A DNA stretch of 64,000 nt, taken from Durusdinium trenchii (lineage: Eukaryota > Sar > Dinophyceae > Suessiales > Symbiodiniaceae). Every line of letters starts with the position of its first letter. The first letter of the stretch is position 1. Of the stretch, positions 1 to 9,300 are shown in pieces. Under the pieces are notes generated by a model. The model was given only the letters and a program-made list of their open reading frames with translations. It was not told where the DNA came from and did no database searches. A program made the position numbers and the translations under genes. The stretch is taken from assembly GCA_963970005.1 (NCBI GenBank), contig CAXAMN010026683.1, forward strand, positions 396,452 through 460,451. The letters are read 5' to 3'.

Positions 1-57
<57 letters not shown>
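1..57. repeat. (AAC)19 microsatellite at window edge
   Basis: Perfect trinucleotide tract of AAC that begins at the first base of the window, so its full length is unknown. It ends at an ACG. No coding role is suggested by the surrounding sequence. Confidence 0.98.
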
Positions 58-58
<1 letters not shown>

Positions 59-1655
59 CGTGACGGATCGTCGTTGTTCACCGAACGGTGAGCCACTTCA
101 TCCTGAAGCTCCATGTGACCTGACTGGGACCTGACTGAGACAGGTTGGAAGTATTCGTGGTACCCTGGGACTGTAAACATGAAGAAGTTCTTGTGGGATG
201 GACGCCTGTCGTCCGGGCATGTCCGGGCATGTCCTCATCACATGAGGCTGGCTAGACCTGCTCAAGAACTCCACTCCCTCATGACCCTGCTCTTCACTTG
301 GCCACGTCACCAGCGGCAGAAAGCCATGGACCCATGGAAGAGATGTGGTCCGACCGGGACTCTGTCATGTCCAAGTGGCACAAAACCAGGACCGAAACCA
401 AGTCCGGTGGTTTTGGGCACAACCGCGAGGGGAGGCCATGAAAAATATAGACACCTCTTGGTGTCGGTCCTGGGTTTGAAACCAACTTCCTCCACACAAC
501 CCGTCGACTTCACTGGTCTCAACCGCGCCGGTCTCGCGGCAGGGAAAGCTGCTGCCTGCCCTCGCCGGGATAGGTGCCACCCTCTGTGGTCAGGAGATAT
601 TCCCCACTAAGAACGCAGGGCTCACCGACCCATCAATTCCACCAACCAGCAGCCTTGCACTCGGATTTTTGTTGCCGACATCATCCGACTTATCCGACTC
701 ATCGCCCGTGTTTGGGGGCGAAGATCCACCAGAATTGCCCAGCACAGAACAGAATTGGCAGTATGAGAAAGAACAGTACGTATAACACCTCAGGTGCCTG
801 ACACCAGAAAAAGGACGCAGTAGCCAGTGAACAGCTTGGAATGGACCAGTGACAGCTTGGATAGGGCGGAGGAGGTCAATCCGCACGCGAAAGCGCAGGG
901 AATCCCAAACCTCACAACGAACTGCGCAGGTCGAGCGAGCTGAGACCGGATGGCCGGAGAGACGGCCGGAGAGCCGATGTTTTTTTGTTTTTTTTTCCAA
1001 GTCCGGTGGGGGAATGGGTGGGGAGATTGGGTTCGATGTTTTGGGGGTTTGGTGGATATGACCAATGACAGGTTCTTGATTCGGAACATTTTTCAGGTTC
1101 TTGATTCTTGGTTCTCTCCCTGGTGATTCCACCGCGGGGAAACCCGAAGCTTCCTCTGGTGACCCCATTTCTTCATGAAGGTTGGACTTTAAGAGGTGTG
1201 ATGGGCGAAACGATTGGAACGCGCGCCGTGGGCGAGACCTCGAGGTGTGGAGATCCTTTGTGCTCCTGTAAGTCCTGTAAGGCGAGACCGTGCGCACCGA
1301 GCATAGCGCGAGCTGAGCTGCAGATCTTTTTTCCTTTTTTTTGTAAGGCCCTGAAATGGAAAGGGCCTCGAAACTCACATGAGTCTATAATGGGATTGCC
1401 CCCGTCAAAGAACATGAGATGAGAAGAGATTGCAAGGGGTCAAGGAGTTTTGGCTGATTTATGAAGTGAAGTCTTGGGCCCAGGGTTTGATGAAAATTTC
1501 TGAAGCCACAGGCGTTTGTACAACCTTATATATCAAATCTCTGTGTTTGTGTTGACCTTTTGCCTTCATCTTCTTTTATCAGACTCCTTAAGTCGTTCAT
1601 TGAACGGCAGTTCTGTTCAAAACACCTGTTCCATGATCGTTCTGCATTGCATGCC
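58..1655. other. No supported gene; long weak minus-strand open frame
   Basis: This stretch has no recognisable domain. The longest open frame is on the minus strand, 1378 to 590 (262 codons). It is rich in Ser, Arg and Pro, has no family signature I can name, and overlaps competing open frames, so I do not call it a gene. There are short T-rich runs near 979-995 and 1327-1340. Confidence 0.5.
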
Positions 1656-1657
1656 AG

Positions 1658-1779
1658 TCCCATGCCTGGGCCCAAACGAAAGCCAAGCACAGCAGCATCC
1701 CCAGCTGAGCCAGGCCAAAAGCTCCCAGCCTGGGCGGCCCAGATCACAGTCCGGATCGGTCAGTGGCAGTCTGATACAG
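1658..1779 (+). CDS. Candidate internal exon of an unidentified gene
   Basis: A 122-nt segment is flanked by an acceptor-like CAG at 1655-1657 and a good donor, ACAG followed by GTAGGT, at 1780. It is open in the frame that reads SPMPGPKRKPSTAASPAEPG and then KLPAWAAQITVRIGQW. The length is usual for dinoflagellate exons. I cannot identify the protein or join the exon to neighbours. An overlapping frame (1516-1821) starting with a hydrophobic stretch is the main alternative reading. Confidence 0.35.
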
Positions 1780-1781
1780 GT

Positions 1782-2773
1782 AGGTGCCCTGGTCTATGCC
1801 GCCTATGAGAGTCAACTGTGAAGAATTGCCAGGGGAAGGCTTTTGTTCTTCGCAACCCGTTGCCCAGGAAGCATGTTTCATGAATCAAAGCCTCACCTCT
1901 TAGTTGCAGGCCCAAACCGACCCACAGGTTTGTTGAATCCTGAACTTTCCTGATCTCAGCTGGAACTGCTGCTCACTGCTCAGAGCGTTTATATCCTTCG
2001 TGACTTCGGACACGTCTTCGCTTGGAGCAGCTGTCCCAACGTTCCATCCCATGCCTCCTCGGCCGCCGCGAAGAAGACAGCGGGGGGGGGGGCTGTCTCG
2101 AGGTGCGGTCAATGGTGTGATGCGCTGTGCCAGCGCGGTGGTCTCGAGGTGCGCGGTGGTCTCGTGATGGCAGGTGTTTTTTGTTCCTTTTGTGTTGATG
2201 CGTGTTGATGCGTGTTTTTCGCGCTTCTCAGAGGAATGGGGGGGCCACGAACCAATGTCCAAAAGATGATAAAGATTTGGATGAAACCTCCCAAACCAAG
2301 CTTGAGATGTATGAACGTGGATGTTATGTCAGATATGTTTGTTTCCAAACTTGGCTGTGTTTCCACCGCGCTGCCTGGGGTGTTTGGCGTCGGTTGGGAA
2401 TGATTCGACAAAAACCTGGTCAGGCCAAAGCATGCCTCACCCCAACGACAGGCATCTGGAGGCCGGGTATGTTGTATGAGAGAAGACTGACCTTGGCTTG
2501 GCAGCTTGGGTTGAGGGGTTGTTTGAGGCTTTCGGCTTCAGGTATTGTTGACTTTCGGGGGGTTCTGCGAGATGTAGGCGGAAGTCTAGGTCTCGAGGTT
2601 TTAGCTTGATCTGTTGAAGTTCCTTGAGTGATCCAGTTGAGGATAAGACCACTAATCCCATTTTGACTACTGTGACTATACTGATATATCCGACTATATC
2701 CCTAGAAGTCAGACTACTTTTCATGACCAAAGTAAAGGAAGTCCTTTGTTTTTCGGGTCACCTGAAGACCATT
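1782..2773. other. Intergenic; no supported gene
   Basis: Contains a G-run near 2083-2092 and several small competing open frames, none with a recognisable domain. It ends at the E1 target duplication, preceded by the left half of a palindrome (GACCATT at 2767-2773). Confidence 0.5.
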
Positions 2774-2778
2774 ACAAG
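2774..2778. repeat. E1 left target-site duplication (ACAAG)
   Basis: ACAAG lies directly before the 5' LTR and again directly after the 3' LTR at 12867-12871. Five base pairs is the usual duplication length for Ty1/copia integration. Confidence 0.9.
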
Positions 2779-2902
2779 TGTGAATTTCAGCGGTTGTAGC
2801 CAGGGTGTATTGCGTACAGTTGATGCACCGTCGCTGCTGTTTCGGCTGAACAGGGCCCTTGAGCTGATTCGCTGCTGCGGAAAGGAACTGTGCGAGATTC
2901 AA
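2779..2902 (+). repeat. E1 5' LTR, 124 bp
   Basis: Begins TGTGAATTTC and ends GAGATTCAA. It matches 12743-12866 along its whole length with one difference (G at 2880, A at 12844). The end is set by the target duplication and by the two bases that separate it from the primer-binding site. A canonical CA end would be one base shorter. At 124 bp it is very short for an LTR serving a 10-kb element. Confidence 0.93.
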
Positions 2903-2904
2903 AC

Positions 2905-2922
2905 TGGTAGCGGAGCAGGTTC
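2905..2922 (+). promoter_or_regulatory. E1 primer-binding site (initiator-Met tRNA type)
   Basis: TGGTAGCGGAGCAGGT starts two bases after the 5' LTR. Its first bases, TGGTAGC, match the complement of a CCA-tailed initiator methionine tRNA 3' end as used by Ty1 and many copia elements. E2 has almost the same site. The tRNA itself is not in the window, so the assignment rests on the family pattern. Confidence 0.8.
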
Positions 2923-3057
2923 TGAAGGGGCACCCTCAGGATCTGACTCACCCGGGGAGACTCGCTGGATCCAACCGTTGAACCCAATTGCGTGACCCTG
3001 CGCGCAATCCGTCGAACCGTTGTAATTCCAGTGCTTTGCGAAACTTGTTGAGTTGCG

Positions 3058-4149
3058 ATGTCGCTGGCTGGCCTGCGGTACACATCCCACGGAGGAAGTA
3101 TCTCAGGACCACAGGAGACGAAGAGCGGATCGTATATCTACAGTGGCAATCCAAATGGCTTCTTCGAATGGGAGTTTCGCACCAAGGTCCGCGTTGCTTT
3201 GCACAAGCAGAAACATGCGAAGAAGAAGTCAGAGAAGACCTATTCGAGTCATGGAAGCCAATCAGCCACACCAGAACGTTCTCAGAGGAGGCCGACTTAT
3301 GCGACCGAAGCTGGGGATGTATCAGAGGATGACGAGGTACGATTTGAAGCTTTTGGAACCCCGAAGTCCGAGAGCGTGGCAGGAGAGGAAGAACCAGCTC
3401 TGAGCACTGCCGGACTGGATGATGATGGAGCAGAGTATGCAACACTTGTTCACAAGGTGTTGGAAGGTCTGCGAGGTGATGCATACCTTACAGCCCAAGA
3501 CATGGGACTGGAGAAGTTGTTGACTTCAACTGGCATCGATGAGTTGATATCGCGTATTCGTGCACAGGTTTTCCCACTTCGACAGCAAGAAGCACGAGAG
3601 TTGTTCAGAGTGGGTCAACTCCCACATGGTCCCTTGTCTCGCCAATCGACAGAAAGCGTGACTAGCTACATTTCACGAAGACGTCGTTGGTGGAGGAAGC
3701 TTTTGGAGATGGATGATGGGGTAAGTCTTTCAGACCCCATGCGTGGTGAGCTACTTCTGGAAGGCTCTGGCTTGAGCAAGACAGAACAGCTTATGATCAA
3801 GACAGCTGCAGGCGACAACCAATCCTTTGACGTCTACGCCAAGTTCTTGCTTGAATTCCATGGACAAATCCACTTGCGCAGCTGGTCCGCTTTTGGCAAT
3901 GCGAGCCCTCGGAGGCAGAAAGGCGGAGGCAAGTTTTCAGGCAAGTCTTCCTACAAAGGAGGAAAAGGGCGCAGTTGGCAAAGATCTGCGTACATTGTTG
4001 AAGATGACTCATGGGATTATGAAGAGTCCTATGAACCAGAAGCAGAGGATGACTATGACATGAAGCTTACGTTGCAGCAGAAGACGAAGAACCAGAAGAC
4101 GAAGAACATGAAGACTATGTCGAGGACCCTGAAGTTGCCACAGCGTTGA
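3058..4149 (+). CDS. E1 Gag (capsid-like) open frame
   Basis: The first ATG downstream of the primer site opens 363 codons. The N-terminal part has an FFEWEFRTKVRVAL segment like the W-rich start of dinoflagellate copia Gags. Residues of about 120 to 290 form a helical capsid-like region (LEGLRGDAYL, SYISRRRRWWRKLL, LLEFHGQIHL). A basic Gly/Lys/Ser tract follows at about 290-325, then an acidic stretch. The last 30 or so codons after 4059 are probably out of the true frame: the acidic composition continues in the next frame (from 4059), not here. The product would form the virus-like particle in the cytoplasm. Identification is by position and composition plus family resemblance. Confidence 0.8.
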   Translation: MSLAGLRYTSHGGSISGPQETKSGSYIYSGNPNGFFEWEFRTKVRVALHKQKHAKKKSEKTYSSHGSQSATPERSQRRPTYATEAGDVSEDDEVRFEAFGTPKSESVAGEEEPALSTAGLDDDGAEYATLVHKVLEGLRGDAYLTAQDMGLEKLLTSTGIDELISRIRAQVFPLRQQEARELFRVGQLPHGPLSRQSTESVTSYISRRRRWWRKLLEMDDGVSLSDPMRGELLLEGSGLSKTEQLMIKTAAGDNQSFDVYAKFLLEFHGQIHLRSWSAFGNASPRRQKGGGKFSGKSSYKGGKGRSWQRSAYIVEDDSWDYEESYEPEAEDDYDMKLTLQQKTKNQKTKNMKTMSRTLKLPQR

Positions 4150-4964
4150 TGGCAATGGGAGAGTGTGATGATGAAGAAAACGATGTCTCAGAGGAACTGG
4201 GCAGCGCAGCCCAGCACCAGATGATGGCTTTTGTCGTGACTGACCAGTTGAAGGGCAAGAGCAAAGGCAAAGGTAAAGGTTCAGGAAAGAAAGGTGGAAA
4301 GAGTAAAGGAAAAGGCAAGTATGTGTTCAGGACACAGTTGAGCGTGCAAGACAGGATTGCACGTCTAGCAAAGTTGAAATCAGTGTCCAAATGCTTGCGT
4401 TGTGGAGGAAAAGGACATTGGGCAGGAGACCCAGCTTGCAAGTTCCCCAGGCAGAACGACAAGTCCCCTGGAGGAACGTCGTCGACGAGTAAAGCCACAG
4501 CCTATTTTGCATTGAGTGATGATGAGTCTTCTGTTGAAGATGAATACATGTGTGTTGATGTCAGTGGCCAAACTGTCGAAAATGGTACGTGCTACATGGC
4601 ATACAAGATGTCCCCAAAGAAGAAGCTTGAGTTTGAACCGTCAGACCGTGCATCCATGTCGTCAGGAGCGACCAGCAGTCCACCGTCTAGCTTTTCGATG
4701 GTCGAGCCAAATGTCCGTCGGTCACCGCAGAAGTCCCCACCGGTCATGCGTAGGAAGAAGGACATGGAGCAAGACTTGTTGCCTGAAGGTTCACAGAATG
4801 TCTTCGTGTTTGGTCAGCACCAAGGTTTGACATATCATGAAGTGTTGTTCAAATACCCTGGATACTATCAATGGGGATCAGGCATTTCGCACCCTTCGCG
4901 TTGTTTGGCAGATTTTCTGACCTGGGTGCCCAATATTACGAAGTCAGTCAGGACGGAGACGTGA
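4149..4964 (+). CDS. E1 Gag continuation: zinc knuckle plus FGQHQG module
   Basis: The open frame actually extends upstream to 4059, where it takes over the acidic tail of Gag. It carries a Gly/Lys/Ser-rich basic stretch, then a zinc knuckle CLRCGGKGHWAGDPAC, spaced CX2CX4HX6C instead of the usual CX2CX4HX4C. Near the end is FVFGQHQGLTYHEVLFKYPG, a small module that recurs in the third ORF of E2. The frame ends in an aberrant tail. The coding sense passes to the next frame at about 4930, where a C lost from a C tract at 4929-4931 would explain the break. Role by family: nucleocapsid, RNA packaging. Confidence 0.78.
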   Translation: MAMGECDDEENDVSEELGSAAQHQMMAFVVTDQLKGKSKGKGKGSGKKGGKSKGKGKYVFRTQLSVQDRIARLAKLKSVSKCLRCGGKGHWAGDPACKFPRQNDKSPGGTSSTSKATAYFALSDDESSVEDEYMCVDVSGQTVENGTCYMAYKMSPKKKLEFEPSDRASMSSGATSSPPSSFSMVEPNVRRSPQKSPPVMRRKKDMEQDLLPEGSQNVFVFGQHQGLTYHEVLFKYPGYYQWGSGISHPSRCLADFLTWVPNITKSVRTET

Positions 4965-6010
4965 GCCTGAGAGAGCATCCCTTGACAGATGTGCCAGTAG
5001 AGGCAATTCGACGAACTGGAGACAAGAGTGCCAAAGGGAAACCACCAAACCCCCCGCTAGAGGAACCTTGCCGTCGTTGCACCAGATTCACATTTCAAGG
5101 TTCAAATGCCTATGTTGAGAACAAGACATGCCTTGACTGCGGAAAGAATGAGAGAAAGAAGAAAGAGAGCAAACCTACTACCGATCCCGCAAAGTGTAAG
5201 CATGAGGTTACGGATCGTCGGGGTAGTTCGAAAACCACGTCCCGTTGGTACTGCAGGTTGTGCGGAACCACAGTCGACGAGATGCCCCGAGAAGAGGCGC
5301 GCAAGAGAGAGGCAATGGCAAAGAGTGTGGTAGGCATGCGCACTAATGCATTCGACACGACAGCATCCATGATTGAAAATGAAATCAACGATGCATGCAT
5401 GTCAGCTGAAGGAACCCTAGAGGTCATGGAGATCTTTCGACAAGAGGTTGAGTGTGAGTTAGAATTTGGAGAACCTGTGAGGGTTGGCGTCCTGTTTGAG
5501 ATCCTTGCCAATGCCGTGGAAGTCATCAGAGAGGCCGCTCCGGAAACTTGCTACATGGGACTTTTGTCGGATCTCAATGAAGCCACAATTGAAAACACAC
5601 TTCGTCTTGTTGACATCATGGAAGACCCTGGAGTCTGGGCTGTGTTGGACGAAGGATGTAATGCAACTGTTTGTGGACAAGCATGGATCCAAAACGCCAA
5701 GGACAAGTATGCACGTCTTGGGTATGATGTAGCTGATTTGCAGTGTGACTCAAAAGCCTTCCGAGGACTCGCCGGAGACACCAAGACTTTGGGCAAGTGT
5801 CGAATTCCATTTGCTTTGACCTTTTTGGACCCCGAGACGAAACTTCCGGGAGTCATGGAAACGCATGTTGTCGATGGGAAGATTCCCTTGCTTTTGTCAC
5901 AGCATGCTCAAGCTGCATTGCATTTCACGAAATCTATGGGTGATGCCAAGTGTTATGTAGGAAATGCAGAACACTGTGCAGAGCTAGGAACTCAGGACTT
6001 CTATGTGTGA
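4871..6010 (+). CDS. E1 Cys clusters and retropepsin-like protease
   Basis: Authentic sequence probably begins near 4932; the first 20 codons overlap the previous frame. Two Cys clusters follow: CX2C pairs at residues 67-70 and 87-90, then C109/H111 with C128/C131, which look like zinc ribbons. The protease core is at about residues 255-345. VWAVLDEGCNATV marks the active-site loop, with DEG where retropepsins have DTG or DSG, and KIPLLLSQHAQ marks the second beta strand seen in copia proteases. It would cleave the Gag-Pol polyprotein. The frame stops at 6008-6010, while sequence that reads on (NLSEGLKSLKS) continues in another frame, so the stop probably reflects an indel near 6000. Confidence 0.78.
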   Translation: MGIRHFAPFALFGRFSDLGAQYYEVSQDGDVSLREHPLTDVPVEAIRRTGDKSAKGKPPNPPLEEPCRRCTRFTFQGSNAYVENKTCLDCGKNERKKKESKPTTDPAKCKHEVTDRRGSSKTTSRWYCRLCGTTVDEMPREEARKREAMAKSVVGMRTNAFDTTASMIENEINDACMSAEGTLEVMEIFRQEVECELEFGEPVRVGVLFEILANAVEVIREAAPETCYMGLLSDLNEATIENTLRLVDIMEDPGVWAVLDEGCNATVCGQAWIQNAKDKYARLGYDVADLQCDSKAFRGLAGDTKTLGKCRIPFALTFLDPETKLPGVMETHVVDGKIPLLLSQHAQAALHFTKSMGDAKCYVGNAEHCAELGTQDFYV

Positions 6011-6291
6011 ACCTCTCAGAAGGTCTCAAGAGCCTAAAGTCCAAGAGACTCCCAAAGCAACTTCGAGAACTTAAGAACACGGATTATGGCATGAGCTTCA
6101 ACATTCGCCCATCAGATCAACTGACTGCTTTCATGGCTGACGAAGAGCGCCCGACTAGAGGCACTTTCACGCTGGATGACCCTGCTTGCGTGCATGTCTT
6201 GACATGTGGAAAGGAGTTCCATGGCCAAATTGCGAGCTTCGACCGCAGTAAGAGCATGACTACATTGGGGCCTATTCTGGCGCATTTTTAA
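6001..6291 (+). pseudogene. E1 polyprotein linker in a shifted frame
   Basis: Open sequence in the third plus frame links the protease frame to the long frame at 6305. It reads LCVNLSEGLKSLKS, then a conserved-looking segment rich in charged residues, and ends at TAA 6289-6291. The stop lies directly after a T5 run (6285-6289). Without one of these T bases the frame would run on into the next segment. It is best read as part of the same polyprotein and not as a gene of its own. Confidence 0.65.
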
Positions 6292-6304
6292 ATTCGGGAG
6301 GCGA

Positions 6305-9300
6305 TTGCTAGTATTTGACTGCATGGGATTTGGAGATCCTCAACACGACCCGCAGTTGCGAGCCCATGTCGGTACACATCCTGAAATCATTCGAGGGATG
6401 ACTGGCAGTGAGAAGACGATGGAAGCATTGCTATATGGACTTCATCATCTGAAGGCATGCCATGAAAAAGTGCAACAGCTGGCAGTCATAGCCTATTGCA
6501 GGCGAAACAGACACAGATCTGTATCCTTTGGTTGGTTGTTGGCAACGGCATTCAGCAAGCTATGCCCGAGAGCTCACTTGACCTTGACACATTCCAACCA
6601 GGAGCATTCATGGAGCCAGATGAGCGGCACATGCAAGGGCAAATGTGCTATGTGCACGCATGAGTCGCACGATGCTCTGGAAGCAGCCTTGAGGTCGAGG
6701 GACTATGTCTTGAAGCAGTTCGGTTTGAAGGCAGCTCCAACATACAGCCATGTCGGTCTGGTTGTGTTTGACTCTGAAGTTGAAGCCCGAGAGAGCGATA
6801 GAAGATCTCAGGCTCGTGTCGGTTCCCGCGTGTTGCCACCACCGCGGTGTCCAAAGAAACCACCAGTCCTTCGCCCCGCGGTGGTGAAGGCAAGCTCAGC
6901 AAAAGCATCAGCCCCCGTGCCAAAAGGGACACACACCATGTCTCATAGAGGACCAGGATCCGTGAGGGCAGCATCACCAGATCCACCACTCGCTGCAGCA
7001 ACACCCAAGGCACCAGCACCTGAGGCACCAGCATCTGAGGCACCAGCGCCTGAGGAAGATGGGAGTCGATACAATGAAGATGCTGAACTCCGTCGTCGTG
7101 ACAAGGCCGAGACCTCCAGGCAGGCAGAACCAAGGGGTGAATCAGTTGCTACAAGTCAGCCTGATGCCGCGACACAGGCCTTGCTACAGACTGTCGAGTT
7201 GTTGACGCAGCAAGTGAAGCACATGCAAGAACGTGAATACGAGAGGAGACGATCACGTTCAAGGGACCGACGCCGAAGGGAGCGATCAGACAGCCGGGAC
7301 TACCGCCGTGGAAGGAGGCGTGACAGCAGCAGAGAGTACCGGCGCGGAAGAAGCAGGAGTTTGTCGAGGAGAAGGTCACATTCATTTGGTCGCATTCCAA
7401 CACCACCAAAGCTGATCCCGAGAGAGCCGGAAGGACCGCCACCTAGATGGCATTACTACAGATCAGGTCGAGGAACCAGCCGTGATTCAGAACAGTCAGC
7501 TTGGCAAGAACGTCGATATGTGTCTTCATCAGAGCGCCCAGGAACAACGCATTTTCCGAGGGCCACAGGAGCATGGCCGTCGCATCTCGAATTCCCTACA
7601 GTGGAAGGCGATGGACCGTGGAATCGTCGAGTGAACCTCGAACACATGCCGCTTGAATTGCTTGACAGAATCTGGGATTCAGTGCCAGATTTGGGAATGA
7701 AGGCTTCGCGTTGTGCCCTTCGTTGGGTAGGACCTTTCTTCCCTGGGTCTACGTCCCTCACTAGCAAGGAGATTGCCAAGTCGAACCACGAGCTCAACGT
7801 GAAGATCGTAGTCCAACATGAAACCTACGATCATGGCAAACACTCTTCGAAGCCCAGCAGAGCGTACTACACCGACTACATGAAGGATGACGGTTGGCAG
7901 GTGTCGAGTTTTGAACATGTTGAAGGCCAGTGGGAGATGACATTGCTGAGAGGCAACTTGGAGAACCAGCCACAAGAGCTTGACTGGTATGTCAAGGGCA
8001 GGATCTTGATCTTCTCACCTCCATTTGCAAGACCTGAAGAACACGAAGATGTTGAGGAGGAAGAAGAAGAGCCTCCAGGAGGCGATGACCATGATGAGGG
8101 CAATGGTGGCCAGGGACCGCCTGGTGATGATGAAGAAAATGGAGACGGGCCGAGCGGAGGACCCTCAAAACGCACGAAGAGAGAGATTAGAGAGATGGCA
8201 AAACCAGTGGAGACGGCAGAAGAGACTCCCAAGGAGGAGAACATGGACGATGCACTTGATGCTGAACCTGTTGAACCGTTCCATGGCTGCACAGCTATCG
8301 ATCCGTCGAACGCACCCAAAGAGGAATTGTCAGACGATGACGTAGTTACCATGAGTACACGAAGCACTCCGGATCGTCCGACCAGCTCGCGTGAGGTGCT
8401 CGACCGAGACAAGTTCATCATGAGCCGCTTCCAAGGAGAGATCGAACTGAGCTCCGACAGCGAAGGTCATGCGTTCGTAGCTCTGGATCATCGAACTATG
8501 AACAAAGGAGAAAAACAAGTGTTTGTCGCCGGCCTGCAGACCTTGCAAGAGAATGACTCAGTCTTGCATGCACTAGTTTCGAACAACCCGTTGAGTGTGC
8601 AACACATGGTCATTGTCAAGGATGACATGTTGATCAATGCACCCCAGAGTGCAAGGGTATTCGATGTAGGTGCAAATTGGGTGAAGACCCGCAAGGAGGT
8701 CATCAAGCACATTTCGAATAAGATCCCTGGTTTGGTTGTACTGTTTTTGGAGAACACGGACCCCAGGAGGATCTGGAATGATATGCTCATGGAAGTTGAC
8801 ATGTATGGCTGCAACCTTCTTCTTTTCACACCACTTCTCGAGATATCTGTTGAACATTCCATTTGTCTTGGTGGTGACCTAGAGTTTGCCTTGGCAGGTC
8901 CACAAAGCCCCAAGCTCTTGGAGGCGCTGGAAGGTTGGTGCGGAGAGAACACGATTCCAAAATGTTTTGAGGACGCGAAATCGGCAAGACTCCTAGAGAT
9001 GTTGAGCACCATGTCAGAAGAAACTTACTTGGAGCATTTTGCACGGACATGTTTTGCGGCAGACGAACTTGAAGACATCTCTGAAATTGAGGACAGTGAC
9101 ATTGAGGGAGTTCTTCGGGAAAATGGAAAACCGTTGACGGCAAGAGAACAGGAAGAACTCATGCTAGATCAACTTGCATTGCCCGGAGCCGACATGACGG
9201 AACAGAAACGGAGACGACTGTGGCGTGCTCTCCCCCAGAGGACTCGCATTGCAATTCGTCGCTTGCATCGGCAGTTCGGACATCCCGCACCGTCAACTTT

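Noticed and set aside
590..1378. 262-codon minus-strand open frame as a gene
   Set aside because: No domain, Ser/Arg/Pro-rich composition and competing frames; likely chance in GC-balanced DNA or repeat-derived.
5106..5333. Basic small ORFs overlapping the E1 and E2 coding regions
   Set aside because: They are other-frame readings of the retrotransposon genes with no independent support.
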